64,000 nucleotides of DNA from Rhizobium rhizogenes NBRC 13257. GTDB taxonomy: Bacteria > Pseudomonadota > Alphaproteobacteria > Rhizobiales > Rhizobiaceae. Numbering within the stretch: the first letter of the stretch is position 1; every line of letters starts with the position of its first letter. This document shows, one piece after another, positions 57,659-64,000 of this stretch. The notes beneath the pieces are model-generated. The model saw nothing but the letters and a program-made list of their open reading frames with translations. It had not been told where the DNA came from and searched no databases. The stretch is taken from assembly GCF_000696095.1 (NCBI RefSeq), contig NZ_BAYX01000023.1, forward strand, positions 1 through 64,000, given 5' to 3'. Position numbers and translations under genes: made by a program.

Positions 57659-59437
57659 TCAATTGATAGCGTGAGGGGTGTTGCTGGATACCGGCATGTT
57701 CCTCCAGCGCAGTAGCTTGGACGTGGAACCGATGCCAGGATTGAAGCAGTTGCAGGGATCGAGTTCATGATAATGGGAAACGACCGCACGCTCTGCCTTA
57801 TAGAGATGGCCGACATTGTGCTCGGCCGGATACTTCGCGCCTCGTTGGTGCAGGATTGCTAACATCTGGTGTTCGACCTGCTGCCAGTCGGCGTTCTTCC
57901 CAATGATGTAATCCTGGTGAAACACGTGGCAGAAGAAGTGGCCGTAATAGAGCTTCTTGCGAATGTCCCGCTCGATTGAGGCGGGCAACGTTTCCACCCA
58001 TTGCGTCGTGTTGCGCGGTAGTGCGATATCCAGGGCTACGATGTCACTGACCTCGCGGGCGTGCACGATCCGATACCTGACGGCTGCCCCGGCGACGGCA
58101 AACCTGTGCAGAAACGCCGCAGACGCCTCCGTCGGATCGCATTCGAAGAACGCAGCGTGCGCTGCCGAGCAAAACCGCTTCTGCAGATAATCCCGCGTTT
58201 CGCCGATGCAATCGCCGCCCGCCTTGATCAGCAGATGGTGCTCGAACCTGTTGCGGTAATCGCCCATTGTCTTCGGCAGATGGCTCGGGAGGATATGGCT
58301 GACCGCTTGAAGCAAGCGGTCGCTGAGATTGGCAGGAAGAAATCGCAGGCGGCCGGCGAGATCGTCGATGCGGCTCTTGGCCGCAAACAGCGACGGCAGT
58401 CGACTGGTCCCCAGCCATTTGATCAGCAGGAACGTGTCTTTCCCGTATCGTTCTGCGATATCGTAGGCGTCCCGATGGATATACTCGGCCGCGATTGGGA
58501 GGGTACGGAACGAAGAAAGCATCGTCCGGCGCAAATCGGTGAGATCCTCCGGATCGTTTGTCCCTATGTAAAAGACGCGGGTGTTCTTCTCGGCTTCGAA
58601 GGTGTCGAGGCGTACGGCAAAAATCAGGATCCGTCCTGATGACCCGGACGCTTCGTAGAGCCGTCTCGGGTCGCCATTGAAGCGGGCGGGAGTCGATGCC
58701 TCGATATCGCGGATATGGACGGCATAATCCCGGTCGGAGGCAGCCCTGTCATCAGCGCTGATATCGACATCCCCGAACTCGCCCCGGTCGAGACGTCTCA
58801 GAATCTCCTCAGGCGATGCGCCGAGTTCGATGCCGAGGTGATTGACAAGACCGAGAGCGCCCTGTTCGTCAACCTTCGCAAATAGCGCCAGTTCGGTATA
58901 GGCCGGGCCGCGATGGATCAGCGATCCTCCGGAATTGTTGGCGATACCGCCATGAACCGATGCACCGAGGCAGGATGACCCTATCACCGAATGGGGTTCG
59001 CGTCCGTGGGGCTTCAGCGCTTTCTCGAGTTCATCCAGCGTGACGCCCGGTAGGCAGACGACCTGTTTCCCATGATCGATGAGGTGGAGCGTCTTGATAC
59101 GCATCGTGTTGATGACGACAACGTCGCGGTCATAATCATTGCCGAAGGGCGTGGACCCTCCGGTCAGCCCGGTATTCGCCGCCTGGGGAATGACGATTTT
59201 TCCTGCGCGTATGCAGGTTTCGAGGACCCGCCACATCTGCATCAGGCTTTTGGGCCGGACAACCGCAAGGGCCTTCCCTTGGCCGTAGCGATATCCGCTT
59301 GTGTAGCGGCGCGACGCGGAAACCGTGGTGAGCACATGCTTCGTGCCGACAATCCCTCGCAACTCCTCCAGGAAGACGCTGTCTGCTGCGGGTAAGGGCC
59401 CCGTTCCCGGGATTTTCGAGGTGACGAACTCAGACAT
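57659..59437 (-). CDS. dld: Quinone-dependent D-lactate dehydrogenase, Dld type
   Basis: A 592-residue peripheral-membrane flavoenzyme that oxidises D-lactate to pyruvate and feeds quinone. The FAD-binding domain has IPQAANTGLTGGSTPFGNDY, SSCLGASVHGGIANNSGGSL and HRGPAYTELALFA; the C-terminal Dld membrane-association part includes HNVGHLYKAE. Length is close to the E. coli enzyme. The frame opens nine codons earlier; ATG 59437 lies 7 bases past the upstream stop. D stereospecificity is family knowledge, and it bears on which sugar the operon degrades. Confidence 0.93.
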   Translation of the reverse strand: MSEFVTSKIPGTGPLPAADSVFLEELRGIVGTKHVLTTVSASRRYTSGYRYGQGKALAVVRPKSLMQMWRVLETCIRAGKIVIPQAANTGLTGGSTPFGNDYDRDVVVINTMRIKTLHLIDHGKQVVCLPGVTLDELEKALKPHGREPHSVIGSSCLGASVHGGIANNSGGSLIHRGPAYTELALFAKVDEQGALGLVNHLGIELGASPEEILRRLDRGEFGDVDISADDRAASDRDYAVHIRDIEASTPARFNGDPRRLYEASGSSGRILIFAVRLDTFEAEKNTRVFYIGTNDPEDLTDLRRTMLSSFRTLPIAAEYIHRDAYDIAERYGKDTFLLIKWLGTSRLPSLFAAKSRIDDLAGRLRFLPANLSDRLLQAVSHILPSHLPKTMGDYRNRFEHHLLIKAGGDCIGETRDYLQKRFCSAAHAAFFECDPTEASAAFLHRFAVAGAAVRYRIVHAREVSDIVALDIALPRNTTQWVETLPASIERDIRKKLYYGHFFCHVFHQDYIIGKNADWQQVEHQMLAILHQRGAKYPAEHNVGHLYKAERAVVSHYHELDPCNCFNPGIGSTSKLLRWRNMPVSSNTPHAIN

Positions 59438-59444
59438 GACTATG

Positions 59445-60143
59445 CTACTTGAGCCACTCAGCATAGTCTGGAACCAGAAGACGGTATGGCTGCTCGTCCT
59501 CCTCTATGCCGGAAAAGCGCGTGACTCGGTTATCCTGGAAAATGTTGTCTGCAGCGTCGTCGTTGACGGTCGATACCTCCGCCACAAAGACGTCGGACCC
59601 TTCGGCCCAGAACGAGTGCCAATCCCCCGGCATCAGTGTCACGCTTTCACCCGGCTGCAAGTGAAGCCTCCCTCCGGGTGGCAAAGTTCTGGCGATGCCG
59701 TCGCAGAGAATTGTCGTCCCTAAATGGGGATCGCAGACGCCGTCGCGACCACCGAACAGCTCAACTATGAGCGTACCACCGCCTCGGTTGATGATGTCCT
59801 CGGTCTTGAGGATGTGGGTATGGTTGGGCGTAACCTGATTTTGACGAGAAATCATAGCTTTTTCGGCATAGAGCATGCCGACACCACGTTTCAGGTCGGA
59901 CAGTCGACCGTTTCGGGCCGTAAATAAAAGTAGGCCGTTTTTCTCGAAGTCCCCCATGCCGAAATCGGTAATATCCCACCCGAGCCCGGCCGCAATGATG
60001 TTGCCGATGTCACCCCCGCGCCTGGTCATCTCCTCAGGGCCCCAGTTCGCAAACGGGGGCAAAACATAGCCGAACGAAGCCATGAAGGCTTCCGCTTCAC
60101 GGATGGTCCGGTTGATCTCGCTGCGTGTCAGCTTCTGTGTCAT
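59445..60143 (-). CDS. D-lyxose ketol-isomerase family protein (cupin)
   Basis: A 232-residue cupin sugar isomerase. The metal site reads H108 and H110 in TPNHTHILKTEDI, with a Glu just after, and H176 in MPGDWHSFW. Family members interconvert D-lyxose/D-xylulose and often D-mannose/D-fructose. In this operon it may act on a manno-configured sugar. GAGGAATAGCC precedes the ATG. It is 20 bases after the SDR gene and 7 bases before dld. Confidence 0.9.
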   Translation of the reverse strand: MTQKLTRSEINRTIREAEAFMASFGYVLPPFANWGPEEMTRRGGDIGNIIAAGLGWDITDFGMGDFEKNGLLLFTARNGRLSDLKRGVGMLYAEKAMISRQNQVTPNHTHILKTEDIINRGGGTLIVELFGGRDGVCDPHLGTTILCDGIARTLPPGGRLHLQPGESVTLMPGDWHSFWAEGSDVFVAEVSTVNDDAADNIFQDNRVTRFSGIEEDEQPYRLLVPDYAEWLK

Positions 60144-60163
60144 GGCTATTCCTCATACAATGC

Positions 60164-60949
60164 TCAGCGCACGCCGATGCCGGCCGTCAGGCCCCCGTCA
60201 ATGCGATGATCGGATCCCGTGATAAATGCCGCCTTGCTGGATGCAAGGAAAGCTATGAGATCGGCGACCTCCTCCGGCTCGCCAATGCGGCCGAGAGGGT
60301 GCGCTGCTCCGAAGCGATCGAATACGGCATTGATGTCGGCGTCTTCGCCTTCAAAGGTTCGAGCGGCCAGCTCCAGAATGGGCGTGCGAACGGAGCCGGG
60401 GCTGACTGAGACGACCCGGATGCGGTCCCGGGCAAAATCGAGCGCCATGGCGCGGGTCATCGCGTGGATCGCGCCTTTTGAGGCGACATAGGCGGAAACG
60501 CCGTTCTGACAGGCAAACCCCTGTACGCTTGAGAGATTGATGATCACACCACCGCCGCGTTTGCGCATATGCGGAACGCCGAACTGTGCCGACAGATGGA
60601 TCGAGCCGACGTTGACGGCCATGCAGCGCATGAAGACGTCGAACGGCGTGCCGATGGCATCCCCGTACGGATGGATCGCGGCGGAATTGACGATGATGTC
60701 GATCCCGCCGGACCCGGCCGCTGCTTGGTCAAATGCTGCCTTCACCGCATCCGCATCAGTCATGTCGGCAGTGATGACGTCGATCCTGAGAGCCTCGCCG
60801 GCTGCCAGTGCCGTAAGCTGATCGTTTGCCGCGGTGTCGATCCCGACTGCAACAACGCTTGCACCGTCTCGCGCCAGCTTGAGCGCCGCCGCAAGGCCTA
60901 TCCCGGTGGTGCCGGTTACAACTGCGACCTTCCCCGAGAATTCTCTCAT
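60164..60949 (-). CDS. SDR-family sugar/polyol dehydrogenase
   Basis: A 261-residue short-chain dehydrogenase. Cofactor motif TGTTGIGL (one Gly of TGxxxGxG replaced), NSAAIHPYGD in place of NNAG, Ser in NLSSVQGF and Tyr/Lys in YVASK. The ending SDHRIDGGLTAGIG is typical. Context suggests it makes a sugar acid lactone or a ketose for the operon's pathway; the sequence does not settle this. AGGAGTGGGAT precedes the ATG. It begins 14 bases past the GntR gene stop. Confidence 0.9.
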   Translation of the reverse strand: MREFSGKVAVVTGTTGIGLAAALKLARDGASVVAVGIDTAANDQLTALAAGEALRIDVITADMTDADAVKAAFDQAAAGSGGIDIIVNSAAIHPYGDAIGTPFDVFMRCMAVNVGSIHLSAQFGVPHMRKRGGGVIINLSSVQGFACQNGVSAYVASKGAIHAMTRAMALDFARDRIRVVSVSPGSVRTPILELAARTFEGEDADINAVFDRFGAAHPLGRIGEPEEVADLIAFLASSKAAFITGSDHRIDGGLTAGIGVR

Positions 60950-60963
60950 ATCCCACTCCTCCC

Positions 60964-61674
60964 TCAGATTGATTTTTGTGGAGCGGCACCATCCGGAATG
61001 AAAACCAATCCAGCGCTCAAATGCCGATCCATATGGTAAGCAAAGGCAATCCTGTCCTTATTACGAAGCGCTTCGATGATGGATTGGTGCTCATTGAAGA
61101 CGCTCTTCAAAGTCGATCGCTGCGACTTGCCTGCCATCATAACCCGCTGGATGACCGGCTTAAGCATGGCGTAGGTTTCCGTGAGTGTGCGATTGCCGGC
61201 GGCTGCGACCAGCAACATATGAAATTTGAAGTCGAGTTCGGATGCATCTTCGGCCGTTGCGGCGTTCAGGATAGCTGCGTTTACGTCCTCAACTTCGCGT
61301 AGGTGATCCTGCGAAAGGTTCACCACCAGAAGCTCGAAGAGATTCATCTCCGTCAGACGCCGATAACCCTGGATGTCCTCAAACGCGTCAGCCGATATCT
61401 CCATGGCAAAGGCGAATAGATCCTGCATCGCGTTGCGATGCTGATCGGTCAGAACAAGGCCGAGCTTCTGCCGTGACTCCGCAATGCCATAGGCTTTCAG
61501 CGTGCGAAATGCTTCGCGCACCGTGTTGCGACTTGAGGCGAACTTTTCCGCAAGCTCAACCTCGCTTGGCAGTACATCACCCACGCCCAGACCGCGATCG
61601 CGGATAAGCGTGCGTATCTGCCCGACGATCTCGTCGACTGCCGACGCTTTGTGCTCTCCCTCTAACGCCTTCAC
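60964..61674 (-). CDS. GntR-family regulator, FadR subfamily
   Basis: A 236-residue regulator with winged helix at about 10-75 (PSEVELAEKFASSRNTVREA) and a helical FCD domain with Asp/His ligands (ELDFKFHMLLVAAAGN, FNEHQSIIEAL, HMDRHL) for a metal and sugar acid. An open frame runs back to 61746, but the GTG at 61674 has AGGAG 8 bases upstream and gives the normal length. It heads the minus-strand operon and is divergent from uxuA. It probably responds to a hexonate. Confidence 0.9.
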   Translation of the reverse strand: MKALEGEHKASAVDEIVGQIRTLIRDRGLGVGDVLPSEVELAEKFASSRNTVREAFRTLKAYGIAESRQKLGLVLTDQHRNAMQDLFAFAMEISADAFEDIQGYRRLTEMNLFELLVVNLSQDHLREVEDVNAAILNAATAEDASELDFKFHMLLVAAAGNRTLTETYAMLKPVIQRVMMAGKSQRSTLKSVFNEHQSIIEALRNKDRIAFAYHMDRHLSAGLVFIPDGAAPQKSI

Positions 61675-61708
61675 TGATGCGCTCCTGTTCGATGGTCGAT
61701 AAGCACAT

Positions 61709-61725
61709 AATATGTTGGTCATATT
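61709..61725. promoter_or_regulatory. GntR operator candidate between the GntR and uxuA genes
   Basis: AATATG-TTGGT-CATATT is a perfect 6-bp-arm inverted repeat in the 127-base divergent region. It lies 35 bases upstream of the preferred GntR start and 77 before uxuA, suitable for control of both. Confidence 0.6.
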
Positions 61726-61801
61726 TTGGCAAATAGATTCTTTCATTGCAATTTACGCGTTTTTATGCGGATAATGTCCAACAATAAATTTGGAGGACAG
61801 A

Positions 61802-62980
61802 ATGCTCGAAAGCTGGCGTTGGTTCGGCAATGATGATCCGGTGACCTTGTCACACGCGCGGCAAGCCGGCGCTCATGGGATCGTCACGGCCTTGCATCAC
61901 AAGTATGACGGTCGTGCGTGGAGTTTGGATGATATCCTTTCCCACAAGGCTCAGATCGAAGGCGCCGGTATGGTCTGGTCAGTCTGTGAATCCATTCCGG
62001 TGCATTCGGCAATCAAACTGCGTAACAACGAGCAACGCCGCTATGTAGACAGCTGGAAGGAAAGCCTTGCCAATATTGGCCGTGCCGGAGTGCCGGTCGT
62101 TTGTTACAATTTCATGCCGGTTGTCGACTGGACACGCACAAGTCTCCGGTATCCGACAGAGACGGGCGGCCTCGCGCTTCGGTTCGACATGGCCGATTTC
62201 GCCGCTTACGACGTTTTCGTTTTGAAGCGCCCCAGGGCCGAAAAAAACTACGAACCAGACCTTCTGGAGACGGCGCAGCATCGGTTCGAGGCGATGTCCG
62301 GGTCCGATGTGGCGACGCTGGAAACAAACATCATAGCTGGGCTTCCAGGGAAGGAAGATACCCATACACGTGAGACCATCCGTGGCCATATCGCGTCCTT
62401 TGACGAACTGTCCTCGCAGGACATGCGCGCCAACCTCATCGAGTTTCTTAAGGAGGTCGTGCCGGTCGCAGTGGAACACGGGGTCAAGCTCGCCATCCAT
62501 CCGGACGATCCGCCATTTTCGCTGTTTGGCCTGCCGCGGATCGTATCTCAGCCGGATGACATCCAGCTCATCCTAGACGCGGTCGACCATGAGACGAACG
62601 GGATTACGCTCTGCGCCGGCTCATACGGATCGCGCGTGGGTAATGATTTGACCGAGATGGCCAAGCGGTTTGCGCCGCGGGTTCATTTCGCCCATCTTCG
62701 GAATGTGAAAAAGGAAGCGGACGGATCCTTTATCGAGTCGGACCACCTCGATGGAGACGTCAACATGGTTTCCTTGGTGCTGGCTTTGCGCAACGAGGAG
62801 CGGCGGCGAGAAGGCGTTGGGCGTCAGGATGCCGTCATCCCGTTCAGGCCAGACCATGGCCATCTGCTGATCGACGATCAAAACAAATCCGTCAATCCGG
62901 GGTATTCATGTATCGGTCGTCTAAAGGGTCTGGCAGAGCTCCGAGGCGTGATCGCGGCCGTGGATCAACTTGGTCTTTGA
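61802..62980 (+). CDS. uxuA: Mannonate dehydratase
   Basis: A 392-residue TIM-barrel dehydratase of the UxuA family, converting D-mannonate to 2-keto-3-deoxy-gluconate. Typical segments are MLESWRWFGNDDPVTLSHAR, GIVTALHHKYDG and LAIHPDDPPFSLFGLPRIVS with the metal-binding His, then VHFAHLRNVKKEADGSFIES and FRPDHGHLLIDD. GGAGGACAGA directly precedes ATG 61802. It is divergent from the GntR-SDR-isomerase operon and probably under the same regulator. A 6-deoxy-D-mannonate (D-rhamnonate) substrate is possible, given the neighbours, but untested. Confidence 0.95.
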   Translation: MLESWRWFGNDDPVTLSHARQAGAHGIVTALHHKYDGRAWSLDDILSHKAQIEGAGMVWSVCESIPVHSAIKLRNNEQRRYVDSWKESLANIGRAGVPVVCYNFMPVVDWTRTSLRYPTETGGLALRFDMADFAAYDVFVLKRPRAEKNYEPDLLETAQHRFEAMSGSDVATLETNIIAGLPGKEDTHTRETIRGHIASFDELSSQDMRANLIEFLKEVVPVAVEHGVKLAIHPDDPPFSLFGLPRIVSQPDDIQLILDAVDHETNGITLCAGSYGSRVGNDLTEMAKRFAPRVHFAHLRNVKKEADGSFIESDHLDGDVNMVSLVLALRNEERRREGVGRQDAVIPFRPDHGHLLIDDQNKSVNPGYSCIGRLKGLAELRGVIAAVDQLGL

Positions 62981-63078
62981 TCCACCGATGATAAAAGCCA
63001 AAGGCTGCCTCATCGACAAGCGCCGCGGGCGAGAGCCGCGACGCAATTGGCGTGCTTCCTAAACGGGCTGTGCGATTG

Positions 63079-63275
63079 TCAGCTCATCTGTCCGCCATCG
63101 ACATAGCACTGAGAAACGACGTGAATCGCCGAGCAAGGAACACAGCCATTCAAGTCAGGTCCTCGGCGGTTCCCATTCGGCCGTAGGGGACCGCTTCCCC
63201 GACTTCCTTCTCCTTTTGGCATGGCGCCTTGTTCTCATCTCCCATTTCGTCAGCGCACCATCCCGGGAAAACGCC
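63079..63275 (-). pseudogene. C-terminal remnant of an SDR sorbitol-dehydrogenase-like gene
   Basis: The minus strand reads KEKEVGEAVPYGRMGTAEDL followed by an in-frame TGA, MAVFLA, then after a frameshift QCYVDGGQMS and a stop. This is the C-terminus of an SmoS-like polyol dehydrogenase (family end: VDGGNWMS). The N-terminal half is gone. It occupies much of the 470-base gap between uxuA and the cyclase gene; the rest of that gap shows nothing recognisable. Confidence 0.75.
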
Positions 63276-63450
63276 TAGTAAACCGCCTCCATTTTACGTC
63301 CGGTCAACGTTGCGTCGTGAGCCGTTCCGAAACGGGTTGACAAAAAATGATACAGATGTACCGTATAAAGGTACAGGCGCTCTGGGAGGAGTCAGCCAAA
63401 ATCTGGATCGAACGCTACGCCGCGCATCGCGAGGCGAGGAGGATTTCTGT

Positions 63451-64000
63451 ATGTCAATTACTGTCCGTGGGATCGAATTTCAGGATAACCTCGATAACCC
63501 GATGGGGATCGAGTTCTACAATCTATCGCACCGCTTCGGGTATCAGTGCCCAAACTGGCCCTACTTCAGGGACGTGCGTATCGAGCGCATGCACTACATG
63601 GCCAAGTCCGGCGTGCTGTCGCAGACCATCACTACAACGATGCACGTAACCACCCATATCGACGCACCTGCGCACGTTGTGCAGGGTACACCCTTCATCG
63701 ATGAAGTGCCCCTCCCACACTTCTTCGGTACGGGCATCGTTGTCTCCATACCAAAGAAGAAATGGGAGCCGATCACGGGCGAGGACCTCGAAAAAGCTTG
63801 CGGCCATGCGATCCGCAAAGGCGACGTTCTGATCATCAACACCGGCTGGCATAAGCAGTATGAGGACGGTGACTATTTCGCTTATTGCCCAGGTTTGGTG
63901 CCGTCGGCAGCCGACTGGATGATCGAAAAGGGCATCAAGGTCGTCGGCCACGATACGCAGGCAAACGACCATCCGCTCGCAACCGCTATTGGTCCACAGC
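63451..64000 (+). CDS. Cyclase-family metal-dependent hydrolase (kynurenine-formamidase-like), 3' partial
   Basis: The first 183 codons of a cyclase/KynB-family protein, cut by the right edge. The family metal-binding motif HxTHxDxPxH is present as HVTTHIDAPAHV (about 66-77), with a later DTQANDHPL. Such enzymes hydrolyse amides, lactones or esters. GAGGAGGATTTCTGT precedes the ATG. It follows uxuA on the same strand after 470 bases that contain an SDR remnant, so it may start a new operon. A lactonase role for the adjacent sugar-acid pathway is conceivable but unsupported by motif. Confidence 0.85.
   Translation, partial: MSITVRGIEFQDNLDNPMGIEFYNLSHRFGYQCPNWPYFRDVRIERMHYMAKSGVLSQTITTTMHVTTHIDAPAHVVQGTPFIDEVPLPHFFGTGIVVSIPKKKWEPITGEDLEKACGHAIRKGDVLIINTGWHKQYEDGDYFAYCPGLVPSAADWMIEKGIKVVGHDTQANDHPLATAIGPQ

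Noticed and set aside
56798..57715. 305-codon plus-strand open frame
   Set aside because: Antisense to the FAH-family hydrolase, which has its metal-binding residues and a proper start.
1..64000. CRISPR arrays, rRNA operons, phage modules or replication and partition genes
   Set aside because: No regularly spaced repeats, rRNA-like sequence, phage structural genes or repABC-type genes were found on reading both strands.

Overview
The window looks like accessory DNA, possibly a plasmid or chromid, of a plant-associated alphaproteobacterium of the Rhizobiaceae (Rhizobium/Agrobacterium type). Pointers are a SmoEFG-like polyol ABC importer, a RopB/Omp25-like outer-membrane barrel, CUT2 sugar importers with ketose and polyol enzymes, a FUSC/AaeXA efflux set and many plant-phenolic enzymes. 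No rRNA, tRNA, CRISPR array or replication gene was found. Family names come from recognising motifs by eye; no database search was run.

Layout. 1-2.6 kb: end of a sugar/polyol ABC operon (binding protein, attenuator hairpin, two permeases). 2.9-5.7 kb: a DUF5615-like fragment, a GNAT acetyltransferase, an outer-membrane protein and a cold-shock protein. 6-15 kb: stress and ester-hydrolase genes (tannase-like esterase, catalase, Dps, alpha/beta hydrolase, GlxA and TetR regulators) mixed with damaged genes: a frameshifted FMN reductase, a truncated second copy of the tannase start, a membrane-protein gene with an in-frame amber codon, and an IS6-family element with a broken transposase. 16.2-30.1 kb: a hexitol/ketose cluster in which two CUT2 ABC importers flank two SDR polyol dehydrogenases, a GatZ-like protein, a PfkB kinase, a ROK regulator and a D-tagatose 3-epimerase-type enzyme. 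30.2-35.8 kb: aldo/keto reductase, EamA exporter, Lrp regulator, DoxX, VOC and azoreductase genes, plus two gene remnants.

35.8-46.1 kb: a seven-gene minus-strand operon joins a vanillyl-alcohol-oxidase/p-cresol-methylhydroxylase flavoprotein, a PchX-like Tat protein, a monohaem and a trihaem cytochrome c and an AaeB/AaeX/AaeA-like aromatic-acid efflux set, with a divergent TetR gene and a PQQ membrane dehydrogenase. 46.4-54.1 kb: exported GH3 and GH1 beta-glucosidases, a quinone oxidoreductase with an HxlR regulator, and a Tat-exported PhlG-type C-C hydrolase next to GH1 under a divergent LysR gene. 54.1-56 kb: MFS exporter and TetR. 56-63 kb: a minus-strand operon (GntR regulator, SDR, D-lyxose-isomerase-like cupin, D-lactate dehydrogenase, FAH-type diketo-acid hydrolase, ketodeoxy-fuconate-type dehydrogenase) divergent from a mannonate dehydratase. 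The window ends inside a cyclase-family gene.

Working together: the right half reads as a kit for plant phenolic glycosides and rare sugars. Secreted glucosidases free aglycones, a C-C hydrolase and a periplasmic flavocytochrome act on phenolics, an efflux pump may handle the acids, and two sugar routes could feed fructose-6-phosphate or pyruvate and lactate into central metabolism. These pathway readings are inferences from gene families and order.
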